Positions 1 through 8,274 are shown, counted from the stretch's first letter. The stretch is DNA of 18,631 nt from an uncultured Collinsella sp. (GCA_900549195.1 URNK01000010.1:1-18631), one strand, 5' to 3'. A program made the numbers and translations. The notes: generated from the sequence alone by a model not told the origin.

Positions 1-96
1 GAAGAACAACCAGACTGCGGCACCTGCGAACGCACCGGTCACGGCAACGCTCATTAAAAACAGCGCGCGGTTTTTGGGTTTGGCAAGGCTATCCAT
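1..96 (-). CDS. N-terminus of a membrane protein (truncated by window edge)
   Basis: Reading leftwards from the ATG at 96, 32 codons stay open to the window edge. The start is MDSLAKPKNR, followed by a hydrophobic stretch (ALFLMSVAVTGAFAGAAVWLFF) that looks like a first membrane helix. A strong ribosome site GGAGGA sits 4 nt upstream of the ATG, and a TACAAT -10-like hexamer lies at 136-141. The basic N-terminus followed by a small-residue-rich helix resembles the start of ClC-type chloride channels or other polytopic transporters. 32 residues are too few to assign a family, so the product is left open. Start and strand are well supported. Confidence 0.6.
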   Translation of the reverse strand, partial: MDSLAKPKNRALFLMSVAVTGAFAGAAVWLFF

Positions 97-221
97 CGGG
101 TCCTCCCGCGGTCAAAGTCGACATAGATACGTTTTATTGTAGAGCGAGCGTTGCCCAGACAAGCCAACCATCCGCGCTGCAAACGGCACCATTGGGAGTC
201 ATAGCGGATCAGGCTCAAGAC

Positions 222-755
222 TTATCCGTTAATAATCGAGGCAATCTCGCGCAAATCGTCGGCAAAGTAGATGCCTTGTTGGCGCTGCGGACTCGACAAT
301 GCCTTTTCGATCATGTGCCCGAGCAGGGCTTTGAGGTCGTTGTAGTACCCACCCAGGTTGTACAGAATGCACGGAGCACTCAGGTGCCCCAACGATACCG
401 CGGACATAACCTCGGCAATCTCCTCGAGCGTGCCCGTCCCACCGGGAAAGGCGATGAACGCATCACCGAGCTCGATCATCTTGGCTTTGCGCTCGGCCAT
501 GTCACTTGTAACGATAAGGTCGTCGATGCCCTCGTGCTGGAACTCCGCCTCGATAAAAAAGCTCGGCTCAACGCCCGTCACGTGTCCGCCTGCCCCGAGC
601 ACGCTATCGGCAAGCGCGCCCATCAGGCCCGATTTGGACCCGCCGTATACCAGCGCGTGCCCGTTGGAGCCAATCCAGTTGCCCAGTTCTTGCACCGCAG
701 GCAGAAATGCTGGGTCGTTACCAACGCTGGCGCCCAGATACACGGTGATATTCAT
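222..755 (-). CDS. LOG family (TIGR00730-type) Rossmann-fold nucleotide hydrolase
   Basis: A 177-residue protein of the LOG / 'lysine decarboxylase-like' family, whose characterised members remove ribose 5'-phosphate from nucleoside monophosphates such as cytokinin ribotides. Visible hallmarks are the N-terminal Rossmann strand ITVYLGAS, the YGGSKSGLMG loop, MAERKAKM, and the signature PGGTGTLEE, which carries the substrate-binding and catalytic residues. The length is normal for the family. An in-frame TTG at 761 is possible, but the ribosome site CGAGGGGG ends only about 2 nt before it and lies about 8 nt before the ATG at 755, so 755 is preferred. The gene starts 36 nt after the K+ channel gene on the same strand, so co-transcription is likely. 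The family assignment is secure. The physiological substrate in this organism is unknown. Confidence 0.88.
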   Translation of the reverse strand: MNITVYLGASVGNDPAFLPAVQELGNWIGSNGHALVYGGSKSGLMGALADSVLGAGGHVTGVEPSFFIEAEFQHEGIDDLIVTSDMAERKAKMIELGDAFIAFPGGTGTLEEIAEVMSAVSLGHLSAPCILYNLGGYYNDLKALLGHMIEKALSSPQRQQGIYFADDLREIASIING

Positions 756-791
756 ATTCAATCCCCCTCGTCGTGACGCACGGCGCCCGCT

Positions 792-1217
792 CTAGCGTTG
801 GCGGCGGCGATATTCGCGCACACGGCGCGACAGGTCGGCGAGCTCGTCACGATCAAGCTCTTCCAAATGCTCAAGATCGTCCATAAAGCGCGCCATGGTG
901 TCCTTTTGGCGCAGCTTAATGAGCGTATTGCAGTAGTTCACCGCCACACCCGTGAGCATGGCGATGTAGAAGATGCTGATGACGCTCAGGACGACGGTAA
1001 TAGCGCGGGCGACCGGCGTTTCGGCCGGGATATCGCCAAAGCCGATGGTCGAGACCGTCTCAAAGCTAAACCAGAGACCATCGCCAAACGTGAGGGTCGT
1101 GGGCTCGGACAGCCAGACAGCCGTTGAGCACAGCAGATAGAAGATAAGAAACAGGCCCGTGATGCGCGCAAAGCCAGCCTGGCGTAACACGTCGGCAAGC
1201 GTCCTGAGCTTTTTCAT
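792..1217 (-). CDS. Two-TM potassium channel family protein
   Basis: A 141-residue small ion channel. Order: short cytoplasmic N-terminus, TM1 (about residues 19-37), pore helix with the K+ selectivity filter TIGFGD (57-62), TM2 (about 72-96), then a charged C-terminal helix (100-140) rich in Glu/Asp and Arg that could form a coiled coil. The TxGYGD-type filter (here with Phe) places it in the Ion_trans_2 (KcsA-like) family. It should tetramerise in the membrane and conduct K+. No RCK/TrkA_N ligand domain is present. The frame is open 21 codons further upstream, but the ATG at 1217 has GGAAAGGG about 6 nt before it and gives a compact protein, so it is chosen. It is divergent from the sensor kinase, with a palindromic repeat between them, and is followed by the LOG gene. 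Confidence 0.85.
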   Translation of the reverse strand: MKKLRTLADVLRQAGFARITGLFLIFYLLCSTAVWLSEPTTLTFGDGLWFSFETVSTIGFGDIPAETPVARAITVVLSVISIFYIAMLTGVAVNYCNTLIKLRQKDTMARFMDDLEHLEELDRDELADLSRRVREYRRRQR

Positions 1218-1290
1218 CGCGACCCTTTCCACGGACAACCAATCACGTTCGCTCGGTATTGTCCCACGCCTCCCCCGCAAACGGAACTAG

Positions 1291-1340
1291 TCATTGGGGA
1301 CGTTCTTAAATGACTAGTCGTTTAAGAACGTCCCCAATGA
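1291..1340. repeat. Family B palindromic repeat, intact copy
   Basis: Two perfectly complementary 20-nt arms (1291-1310 and 1321-1340) flank a 10-nt loop, TGACTAGTCG. The left arm begins TCATTGGGGACGTTC and the right arm ends GACGTCCCC-type sequence in reverse complement. Decayed relatives occur at 8275, 8621 and 9371. It lies between the divergent K+ channel and sensor kinase genes. There is no T-run, so it is a repeat first and at best a weak terminator. The form recalls REP-type elements moved by Y1 (RAYT) transposases, but no such gene is in the window. Confidence 0.85.
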
Positions 1341-1379
1341 CCACCAGCTGCCGACTGGGCAGGCTGAGCTGGTATCCTT

Positions 1380-4217
1380 ATGCGGTATTGTCTCGATTCG
1401 TTAGGATTGCATGTGAGAGCTTCCGCTGTCCTTCGTTCAGTTATATGTCGCACCCTGGCCGTCGCGCTTGCTGCGTTCGCCGTACTGAGCGCCGTCATAC
1501 CCGCCCCCGCCTTTGCCGCCGAATCCGATCAGCAGGTCAAGACGGTCCGCGTTGGTTGGCTCGTCAACAACGAGGGCTTCCAGGACGGCACCCCCGGCGA
1601 GCGTCTCTCGGGATGGGACTACGAGTACCTCCAGACCCTATCGTACTACACGCCCGGTTGGCGGTACGAATACGTCTCTGGCACCTTCACCGAGCTTATG
1701 GACATGCTCGAGGCGGGCGAAATCGACCTCATGCCCAACATCTCCTACTCCGAGGAACGCGCCCAAAAGCTGCTCTTTTCCTCGAACCCCGAGGGCACCG
1801 AGCGCTACTACATCTACGCCAGGCCCGACCGTGACGACCTCGCAAAGGGTGACCCTCAAGCACTCCAAGGTCTCACTATCGGCTACAACCCTGGCGTTAT
1901 GCAAACCTTCGTTGGCCAGCAGTGGCTCGCCAACGAGGGAGTCACCTGCACATACAGGGAGTATGACGGAGGATCCGATCTCTTTGATGCGCTCGCAAAC
2001 GACGAAGTCGATGCCGTCATCATGAACGACACGACCTCGTCGCCCAGTGCCTCCCCCATGTTCTACATCGGCTCGAGCGACTACTATTTTGCCGTTCCCA
2101 AAAGCCGCCCCGACCTGATGAACGACATCAATGCTGCCATGACGGCAATCGCCCGCGTCAACCCACGCTATAACGACGAAGTCAAATCTAACTACTCGAC
2201 CCAAAACAGCGGTTCATCATCGCTCAACGGCCCCGAACGTTCCTGGCTCAAAGCAAATGACAACACCATCACACTCGGCTACATTACGGGCAAACTCCCC
2301 TACTGCAACGAAGACGAAGACGGCAAAATGGAAGGCTCGCTCGCATCGCTTGCGACAACGTTGCACGATAAATTTGGCATTACGGTCAAAACCGTCGCCT
2401 TTGATAGCTACAAGATGATGTCAAAGGCCCTGTCAAAGGGAAGCATAGACGTTGCGCTGCCGGTATACCGAGATTACTGGTTTGCCGAGCAAATAGGCGT
2501 TGTGCAGTCGGTATCGTTGGGGACCATGTCCCTCACCGCCATCCACACCGGCAGCAACCTGAACAAAGACCTCCAGAACATCGCCTGTACCAAATCATCG
2601 TTTATCAACAAAAATGCACTTGAAAGTCTGTTCCCCACAGCGACCGTAACTGAATACCAATCCGACGATGAAGTGTTCGACGCCCTCAGGAAGGGAACGG
2701 CGCACTGCATCGTCGCTCCCAGTTCACGCGTAAAAACCATTGGCGACCGTTACGATCTCGAGGACTGCGAGACGGTCGAGCTCCCTGACACCTGTGAGCT
2801 CTCGTGCTGGATTTCGCGCGGAAAGCCCGAGCTGCTGGGAATCATCAACAAGGGCATCATCAATGCCGGAGAATCGCTCTCCGCAAGCAATTTCTCCTCC
2901 ACGTCGTACACGGCCCAGGAATCCAACGCGCTTCAATTCCTTTATCGCAACCGCACCGCCATTGCAGCCACCCTCATCGGTATGTTGTCGGTCGGCATCG
3001 TCCTGCTCATCTGGGCGCTCGTGCGCGCTCGAACCGAGCGCAAAAAAGCCGATGCCGCCAACGCCGCTAAGACGGCATTCCTCACGCGCATGAGCCACGA
3101 CATCCGCACGCCGCTCAACGGCATCCTGGGCCTTATCGAGATCGAGGAATTGAAGGAAGGCGATATGCAAGTCGCCCGCGAGAGCCGTGCCAAGGCGCGC
3201 GTTGCCGCCAATCACCTGCTTTCGCTGATCAACGACATCCTCGAGATGGGCAAAATCGAAGACCGCAAGCTAACACTGGAACATGCGCCTTTTAACCTCA
3301 AAAAGCTCTGTGACGATACGCTGGTGCTGTGCAAGCTCCGCGCATCCGATAACGGCATCACAATGCAGGACAATAGTCTGCCGTACGTCACGGGACCATA
3401 CATGATCGGCAGTCCCACCCATATCCGACAGATTATGATCAACCTGTTAAACAACAGCATTAAGTACAACAAGCACGGCGGCTCCGTCACCTTTAGCTCA
3501 AAGACCAAACCACTCGATAACGGGCGCGCGCTCTTTTGCTTTAGCGTTTCGGATACCGGCATTGGCATGGCTCCCGAGTTTTTAAAGCATATCTATGAGC
3601 CGTTTGCACAAGAAGGTGACAATGCGCGCAGCAAGTTCCAAGGAACCGGCATGGGCATGCCAATCGTCAAGTCGCTTATTGAACTGATGGGCGGTACGAT
3701 TGAGATTTCGAGTGAGGTTGACGTGGGAAGTACGTTCAACGTCCAGATTCCGCTCGATATCGACAAGAACCCTCAGACGCGGGCAGATACGGTCGAGAGG
3801 GCGCTCGACTGCTCGCTCGCCGACATGAACGTGCTGCTCGCCGAAGACAACGAATTGAATGCCGAGATTGCCCAGGCGCTGCTCGAAAGCGAAGGCATTG
3901 TCGTAACTCGCGCCGCCGATGGCAACGAAGCGGTCGACCTATACGTTGGCCGTCCCGCCGGCAGCTTCGATGCGATTCTGATGGACATCATGATGCCGGG
4001 AATGGATGGTTACGAGGCGACCCGCGCGATTCGTCTGAGCGAGAAGATCGATGCAGCCGATATCCCCATCATCGCGCTCACCGCCAATGCCTTTGCCGAG
4101 GACGCCAAGGCGGCACACGACGCCGGTATGAACGCCCATCTGTCCAAACCGCTCGACTTTAACAAGCTCAAAAACATGCTCGCCTGCATCAAGAAAAACG
4201 GATCCGTTTCGCTATAG
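1380..4217 (+). CDS. Membrane hybrid sensor histidine kinase with two solute-binding modules and a receiver
   Basis: A 945-residue BvgS/EvgS-like sensor. Order: signal peptide (ends about PAPAFA, residue 47), a first SBP_bac_3-type module (about 53-275, starting KTVRVGWL), a second (about 290-505, starting NTITLGYITG), one TM helix (about 525-546), a HisKA domain with phospho-acceptor His573 in SHDIRTPLNG, an HATPase domain (N box NLLNNSIKYN, G1 DTGIGM, G2 GTGMGMPIV), and a C-terminal receiver with LLAEDNELN, phospho-Asp869 in MDIMMPGMDG and Lys923. Periplasmic ligand binding should control autophosphorylation and phosphotransfer to its own receiver. There is no HPt domain and no neighbouring DNA-binding regulator, so the output partner lies elsewhere. 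Start: the ATG at 1380 is kept. The in-frame GTG at 1413 has AGGA 6 nt upstream and leaves a cleaner signal peptide, so it is a serious alternative. Confidence 0.92.
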   Translation: MRYCLDSLGLHVRASAVLRSVICRTLAVALAAFAVLSAVIPAPAFAAESDQQVKTVRVGWLVNNEGFQDGTPGERLSGWDYEYLQTLSYYTPGWRYEYVSGTFTELMDMLEAGEIDLMPNISYSEERAQKLLFSSNPEGTERYYIYARPDRDDLAKGDPQALQGLTIGYNPGVMQTFVGQQWLANEGVTCTYREYDGGSDLFDALANDEVDAVIMNDTTSSPSASPMFYIGSSDYYFAVPKSRPDLMNDINAAMTAIARVNPRYNDEVKSNYSTQNSGSSSLNGPERSWLKANDNTITLGYITGKLPYCNEDEDGKMEGSLASLATTLHDKFGITVKTVAFDSYKMMSKALSKGSIDVALPVYRDYWFAEQIGVVQSVSLGTMSLTAIHTGSNLNKDLQNIACTKSSFINKNALESLFPTATVTEYQSDDEVFDALRKGTAHCIVAPSSRVKTIGDRYDLEDCETVELPDTCELSCWISRGKPELLGIINKGIINAGESLSASNFSSTSYTAQESNALQFLYRNRTAIAATLIGMLSVGIVLLIWALVRARTERKKADAANAAKTAFLTRMSHDIRTPLNGILGLIEIEELKEGDMQVARESRAKARVAANHLLSLINDILEMGKIEDRKLTLEHAPFNLKKLCDDTLVLCKLRASDNGITMQDNSLPYVTGPYMIGSPTHIRQIMINLLNNSIKYNKHGGSVTFSSKTKPLDNGRALFCFSVSDTGIGMAPEFLKHIYEPFAQEGDNARSKFQGTGMGMPIVKSLIELMGGTIEISSEVDVGSTFNVQIPLDIDKNPQTRADTVERALDCSLADMNVLLAEDNELNAEIAQALLESEGIVVTRAADGNEAVDLYVGRPAGSFDAILMDIMMPGMDGYEATRAIRLSEKIDAADIPIIALTANAFAEDAKAAHDAGMNAHLSKPLDFNKLKNMLACIKKNGSVSL

Positions 4218-4259
4218 TTTGTGCTCAACCACCACGCACGACCAGAAAGGAAGCCAACG

Positions 4260-4739
4260 ATGTTTAGGCCCTTACGTCGAAAGAAGCGCGCCATCACCGA
4301 CGAAGAAGCGCGCGAACTGCTCGCTACCTGCAAGCGCGGCGTCTTTGCCGTCAACGGCGACGATGGCTACCCGTACGCCATTCCCGTCAACTACTTCTTT
4401 GACGCCGAGCACGACAAGATTTATTTCCATGGCGCCAAGGCCGGCCACAAGGTCGACGCACTCAAGCGCGATGACAAGGTCTGCTTTACCGTTTACGGCA
4501 ACGAGTGGTACCAGGACGGTGACTGGGCTCCCTACGTTATGAGTACCGTGGTCTTTGGCCGCTGTCGCCTGGCGAATGACACCCCCGCTTTTATCGAAGA
4601 TAAAGTTCGCCAGCTCGCGCTTAAGTACTACCCTTCTGCCGAAGAAGTCGAAGAGGAAATCGCCAAGGACATTAAGGGCGTCCAGCTCTACGAGATTACA
4701 ATTGAACATCTTTGCGGCAAGCAGATTCAAGAAAAGTAA
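4260..4739 (+). CDS. Pyridoxamine 5'-phosphate oxidase family (NimA-like FMN split-barrel) protein
   Basis: A 159-residue flavin split-barrel protein. Typical family blocks are ITDEEARELLATCKRG, then YPYAIPVNYFFD, then KIYFHGAKAGHKVDAL and KVCFTVYG. This is the layout of Pyridox_ox_2 / nitroimidazole-reductase-like proteins in gut anaerobes. The expected cofactor is FMN (possibly haem or F420 in some relatives), and the protein is cytoplasmic. The substrate is not predictable. An in-frame GTG at 4221 would add 13 residues, but AGAAAGGAAG sits about 9 nt before the ATG at 4260, so that start is used. It begins 42 nt after the sensor kinase on the same strand, so read-through transcription is possible. 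It is followed by a hairpin facing the convergent PatB gene. Confidence 0.87.
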   Translation: MFRPLRRKKRAITDEEARELLATCKRGVFAVNGDDGYPYAIPVNYFFDAEHDKIYFHGAKAGHKVDALKRDDKVCFTVYGNEWYQDGDWAPYVMSTVVFGRCRLANDTPAFIEDKVRQLALKYYPSAEEVEEEIAKDIKGVQLYEITIEHLCGKQIQEK

Positions 4740-4786
4740 GCCTCTCAGCAGGTCTGCGCCCAATGGTTACAGATGCCTTACCACAC

Positions 4787-4818
4787 GGGGCCTTCTAGCC
4801 AACTTGGCAGAAGGCCCC
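4787..4818. terminator. Hairpin between convergent genes
   Basis: GGGGCCTTCT (4787-4796) pairs with AGAAGGCCCC (4809-4818), and inside it GCCAA pairs with TTGGC, with a single bulged A. This very stable stem lies between the stop codons of two converging genes. Neither side has a clear T-run, so termination efficiency is uncertain. It is called a bidirectional terminator mainly on position. Confidence 0.55.
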
Positions 4819-4833
4819 ACATGCAGCGCACGC

Positions 4834-6048
4834 TTACCGTGCATTAAAAACGTAGCGGTCCAGGCGGTCGCACGCTTCCCTCACGCGCGAAAGCGGCAGC
4901 GCCAGATTCACGCGAATGTGGCAGGGCCCGTGGAACGGGCGGCCGTCCTGATACCCCACGCCCACGCGCGCCCCCTCGTCGAGCAACCACTGAATATCGC
5001 GGCCATGCTCGCGGCACCACTCGGTGCAGTCCAGAAACACCATGTACGTGCCCTGCGGACGTGAAAACGCGACGCCCTTCCAGTGCTTTTCTGCATACGT
5101 GCAGAAGTACTCGATATTGCCGGCAAGTACCTGGTTGAGCTCGTCCACCCACTCGTAGCCCTGCGGCTGATAGGCACCGATAAGCGCATGCATGGAGAGG
5201 ACATTCATCTCGTTGTAGTGAGTCTTGTCGGACACGGCGCACATGCGGTCACGCAGCGTCTCGTTGTAGACAATGTGGTAGCTGCCGACCAGGCCCGCCA
5301 GGTTGAACGTCTTGCTGGGCGCGTAGAGGGCAACCGTACGCATGCGGGCATCCTCGCTCACCGACTGCGTCGGGATATGCTTGTGCCCCGGCAGGATGAT
5401 ATCGGACCAAATCTCGTCCGAGATCACCACGCAATCGTGCTGGCGATAGATGTCCATGGCGCGCTCGATCTCGTCGCGCTCCCATACGCGGCCGCAGGGA
5501 TTGTGCGGCGAGCAGAACACCGCGGCATGGATGTGGTTTTGGGCGAGCTTGTGCTCCATGTCCTCAAAGTCCATACGCCACACGCCTTGATCGTCGAGCT
5601 TAAGCGGGCTGTGGACAATACGATAGCCCGCGGCTTCGATGGATTTGGTAAAGCCGATGTAGGTGGGGCTATGGACCAGCACCGCATCGCCCGGCTGGAC
5701 ATACGCGCGCAACGTCGACACGACACCGCCCAGCACGCCGTTTTCGTAGCCGATATGTTCAGGGCGCAGGCCCTCGACGCCATTGCGGCGGCTCTGCCAT
5801 TCGATGATGCGGTCGAAGTACTCGGCGCGCGGGTTAAAGTAGCCAAACATGGGATGCTGAGCGCGCTGAATGATGTGCTCCTGGACCGTGGGCACCGTGG
5901 CAAAATTCATGTCGGCCACCCACATGGGAATGCGGTCGAAGCCCTCGTCGGGTGCGTTCGGAGCCATACCGGGGATCTCGCCCCAGGAGTCAACGGCGAT
6001 GGAGTCCATGCCGTGGCGGTCGATAAGCGAGCTAAAGTCGTATTTCAT
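4834..6048 (-). CDS. MalY/PatB family PLP-dependent C-S lyase / aminotransferase
   Basis: A 404-residue fold-type I PLP enzyme. Landmarks in order: WGEIPGMAPNAPDEG and PMWVADMNFAT near the N-terminus (the MalY/PatB 'WVADMDF' region), YENGVLGGV, HSPTYIGF, FCSPHNPCGRVW (NPxGR), VISDEIWSDI (the Asp that pairs with the PLP ring nitrogen) and PSKTFNLAGL with the Schiff-base Lys246. Family members cleave cystathionine or cysteine-type C-S bonds to pyruvate, ammonia and a thiol, and some have aminotransferase or regulatory (MalY) roles. The length is normal (about 390-400). The ATG at 6048 has GGGAG 6 nt upstream. It lies 108 nt downstream of trmO on the same strand. Family certain, substrate not. 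Confidence 0.9.
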   Translation of the reverse strand: MKYDFSSLIDRHGMDSIAVDSWGEIPGMAPNAPDEGFDRIPMWVADMNFATVPTVQEHIIQRAQHPMFGYFNPRAEYFDRIIEWQSRRNGVEGLRPEHIGYENGVLGGVVSTLRAYVQPGDAVLVHSPTYIGFTKSIEAAGYRIVHSPLKLDDQGVWRMDFEDMEHKLAQNHIHAAVFCSPHNPCGRVWERDEIERAMDIYRQHDCVVISDEIWSDIILPGHKHIPTQSVSEDARMRTVALYAPSKTFNLAGLVGSYHIVYNETLRDRMCAVSDKTHYNEMNVLSMHALIGAYQPQGYEWVDELNQVLAGNIEYFCTYAEKHWKGVAFSRPQGTYMVFLDCTEWCREHGRDIQWLLDEGARVGVGYQDGRPFHGPCHIRVNLALPLSRVREACDRLDRYVFNAR

Positions 6049-6156
6049 GCTGAACTCCCGTGCAAAGTTGATTGTTTTGGTAGGCGTTATTGTCCACCAG
6101 CGTGGGCGGTTTTGGAGCGGGGTTAGGCGTTGTTTTTGACGGATACGGACGGATGG

Positions 6157-6894
6157 TTAGTCCCGCGCGTCGTTGATGGCGGTTACCGTCAACCTGGCGC
6201 CGTCGACCGTAAACGATATATCAAGCCCGGCGTAAGCCAAATGGTAAACGCGGTTTGGCTCGTGCTTGCTGCCCGCGCGGCGCGGATCTTGGCGAAGGAC
6301 CTCGACCAAACCAGGGAGCTTTGCGGGCGGGACCATATCCTGCAGCGCTTGTGGGAACTCGACGTCGAGCTCTTGCCACGGAGTACCCTCAATCCAGCCG
6401 CCCGTCGCATCTGGGTGACAGTCGGCAAATGGAATATAGGGCTTAATGTCGTAGATGGGCGTGCCGTCACGCAGGTCGGCCCCCAGCACATGGATGATGG
6501 GACCATTGTCGGTGAGCTCGACGCGATCGAGCTTGACGCAGGTAAGACCGATGGGATTAGGGCGAAACGGACTGCGCGTGGCAAACACGCCCACGCGCTT
6601 GGCTCCACCCAACCGCGGCGGGCGCACGGTTTTCGACCATTTTGCGTTGGTGCCGGACCTGTCCTGCGTCTTGGCATCGGCAGCTATGTCCTTAGCCGTG
6701 CCGCCGGGCGTTCCGTTTTCGAAGCGCCACAGCAGCCATAGGTGAGAGAAGGAGTCCAGACCCTCGACCGCCGCACTGGAGGCAAATTCCGGCTCAAACA
6801 CGATGCGTCCCTGCAGATGGGGCGCCAAAAAGCTGTTGCGCGGAATGCCAAACTTCTGCGGCAGATCGGTATGTATGTGTGCAATAGGTTCCAT
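6157..6894 (-). CDS. trmO: tRNA (N6-threonylcarbamoyladenosine(37)-N6)-methyltransferase TrmO
   Basis: A 245-residue TrmO/TsaA (UPF0066) protein, which uses S-adenosylmethionine to methylate t6A at position 37 of certain tRNAs. Diagnostic blocks: MEPIAHIHTDLPQKFGIPRN at the N-terminus, FSHLWLLWRFENG, RPPRLGG..VGVFATRSPFRPNPIGLTCVKL (the family signature RSP.RPNPIG) and GADLRDGTPIYDIKPYIPFADC. Start: ATGs at 6903 and 6894 are both possible and neither has a Shine-Dalgarno sequence. A TACAAT hexamer (6902-6907) about 7 nt before 6894 would fit a leaderless message, so 6894 is tentatively used. The open frame continues upstream over the divergent XRE gene, but that part has no TrmO homology and is antisense. 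Divergent from the XRE-TipAS gene. Confidence 0.9.
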   Translation of the reverse strand: MEPIAHIHTDLPQKFGIPRNSFLAPHLQGRIVFEPEFASSAAVEGLDSFSHLWLLWRFENGTPGGTAKDIAADAKTQDRSGTNAKWSKTVRPPRLGGAKRVGVFATRSPFRPNPIGLTCVKLDRVELTDNGPIIHVLGADLRDGTPIYDIKPYIPFADCHPDATGGWIEGTPWQELDVEFPQALQDMVPPAKLPGLVEVLRQDPRRAGSKHEPNRVYHLAYAGLDISFTVDGARLTVTAINDARD

Positions 6895-7035
6895 GCCGGT
6901 CATTGTACGGCATGGAGGTGTGGGGCGTTGCGCGCAATTCTTCGCCGCGGTTCCCCGTCGTGCAACCAACGGTTGCTTGGAAGGGCACCTGCTGCCGCGT
7001 ATGCTTAAGCCATCAACCAGCAGAAAGGAACCGCT

Positions 7036-7863
7036 ATGGCCTTTGCAGAAAAGCTCATTGCTGTCCGTCGCGTCCATCACCTTACCCAGGAGCAGCTCGC
7101 CACCAAGCTCTTCGTCACACGCCAAGCCGTCAGCCGTTGGGAACGCGGCGAGGTCACACCGGGCATCGACATGATGAAGCTCATCGCCGCCGTGACCGGC
7201 GAGCCCCTGTCTCATCTGCTCGAAATGCCCGAGCGCTATTGCCAGAGCTGCGGCATGATACTCACGCCCGACGACTGCGGCACCGACGCCACGGGCGCCA
7301 CGACCGACCATTACTGCAAGTGGTGCTACGACCACGGTAAGTACACCTACGACACCACCATGGAGGCGATGATTGAAGATTGTGCCCCGCGGCTGGCACA
7401 AAACACCGGTATGTCGCTCGACGAAGCCGTCTCGCTCATGGGAGCCGTGCTGCCACAGCTGGAGCGCTGGCACACCGTGCAGGAAAACGAGGAGCGCTAC
7501 GGTGCCGAGGCGCGGTCGCGCTATGGCGATGAGGCTATCGATGCAGCAAACGAAACGTTACTGGACATGAATCCTCAGACATGGAACGACATGAAGGAAC
7601 TTGAACGCGCTATTCTGGGTCAGCTCTCGATTGCCATGGGCGACGGCGATGCGGATGGAAGCGAGGCTCGCAAGCTCGTCGCGATGCATCACCGCTGGAT
7701 AGCTCTCAACTGGGGCAGCGAGCCCCAAGACGAGGCCTATCTGGGGCTCGCCCACGGCTACCTCGCCGATCAGCGCTTTATCGACTACTACGACAAGCCA
7801 TGCGGCACCGGAGCCACGGCGTTTCTAGTTCAGGCCATCGAGTCGTCGTTGACGCGCGCATAG
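7036..7863 (+). CDS. XRE helix-turn-helix / zinc ribbon / TipAS-domain fusion regulator
   Basis: A 275-residue, three-part protein. Residues about 5-60 are an XRE (HTH_3) DNA-binding domain (LTQEQLATKLFVTRQAVSRW). Residues 69-97 hold a zinc ribbon of the Zn_ribbon_2 type, with Cys69/Cys72 in YCQSCGM and Cys94/Cys97 in YCKWCYDHG, followed by the typical TMEAMIE. Residues about 140-275 resemble the TipAS ligand-binding domain of MerR regulators (YGAEARSRYGDEA, HHRWIALNWG, YLADQRFIDYYDK). TipAS domains bind thiopeptide and other bulky antibiotics, so a drug- or metabolite-sensing regulator is likely. Joining TipAS to XRE rather than MerR is unusual. The start ATG has GAAAGGA about 7 nt before it. 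It is followed by glutaredoxin 51 nt downstream, probably in one transcript. Confidence 0.85.
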   Translation: MAFAEKLIAVRRVHHLTQEQLATKLFVTRQAVSRWERGEVTPGIDMMKLIAAVTGEPLSHLLEMPERYCQSCGMILTPDDCGTDATGATTDHYCKWCYDHGKYTYDTTMEAMIEDCAPRLAQNTGMSLDEAVSLMGAVLPQLERWHTVQENEERYGAEARSRYGDEAIDAANETLLDMNPQTWNDMKELERAILGQLSIAMGDGDADGSEARKLVAMHHRWIALNWGSEPQDEAYLGLAHGYLADQRFIDYYDKPCGTGATAFLVQAIESSLTRA

Positions 7864-7914
7864 ACCGCGGCGGCTTTGGGTATTTCAATCAAAACCTCAA
7901 CCGATTGGAGACCC

Positions 7915-8160
7915 ATGGCTACTAATCATGAGCTCGCGCTGTACGTTATGACCGGCTGCCCGTATTGCATAAAGGTCAAGCGTTTCCTTGCCGATAACGG
8001 CGTGACCATTCCCGAGCGCAATATCTCGACCGATACCGATGCCGAGCAGACACTCATCGCCGTCGGCGGAAAACGCCAGGTTCCCTGCCTGTTCATCGAC
8101 GGCAAGCCACTCTACGAATCGAGCGACATCATCGCGTGGGCGCAGGAGAACCTGCTCTAG
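7915..8160 (+). CDS. Glutaredoxin-like thiol-disulfide oxidoreductase
   Basis: An 81-residue glutaredoxin fold: strand LALYVMTG, the dithiol active site Cys15-Pro-Tyr-Cys18, helix IKVKRFLADNG, and the substrate-binding cis-proline loop QVPCLF (Pro57), followed by DGKPLYESSDIIAWAQENLL. It should reduce disulfides or mixed disulfides in the cytoplasm. The size suits a minimal class I glutaredoxin. GGAG lies 4 nt before the ATG at 7915. The 13 codons open upstream (from 7876) have no support. It lies 51 nt after the XRE-TipAS gene, so joint expression and a redox/zinc link are possible. Transcription probably ends at the hairpin at 8205. Confidence 0.88.
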   Translation: MATNHELALYVMTGCPYCIKVKRFLADNGVTIPERNISTDTDAEQTLIAVGGKRQVPCLFIDGKPLYESSDIIAWAQENLL

Positions 8161-8204
8161 CGTTCTATTGCGGTCGGCTGGCCCCAACCCATACGACCCA
8201 AACA

Positions 8205-8266
8205 TGTACACCAGCATCCAAAATCGACATTTTTCGACATCTTTGGATGCTGGTGTACAGTTTTTT
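8205..8266 (+). terminator. Family A hairpin, copy 1, with T-run (rho-independent terminator)
   Basis: Perfect 18-bp arms at 8205-8222 (TGTACACCAGCATCCAAA) and 8242-8259, with a 19-nt loop holding a repeated TCGACAT. TTTTTT follows at 8261-8266. Position and form fit termination of the XRE-glutaredoxin transcript. The same hairpin recurs at 9302 with compensatory changes, so it is also a repeat element. Confidence 0.75.
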
Positions 8267-8274
8267 GCAGGGGT

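Noticed and set aside
1341..1379. Promoter for the sensor kinase (TATCCT at 1373-1378 as -10)
   Set aside because: No -35 at a normal distance, and the start codon is itself uncertain. It would place the transcript start after the ATG at 1380, so I do not call it.
6904..7473. Upstream extension of the trmO reading frame by about 190 codons on the minus strand
   Set aside because: It lies antisense to the well-supported XRE-TipAS gene, shows no TrmO similarity, and TrmO proteins begin at the MEPIAHI-type motif.
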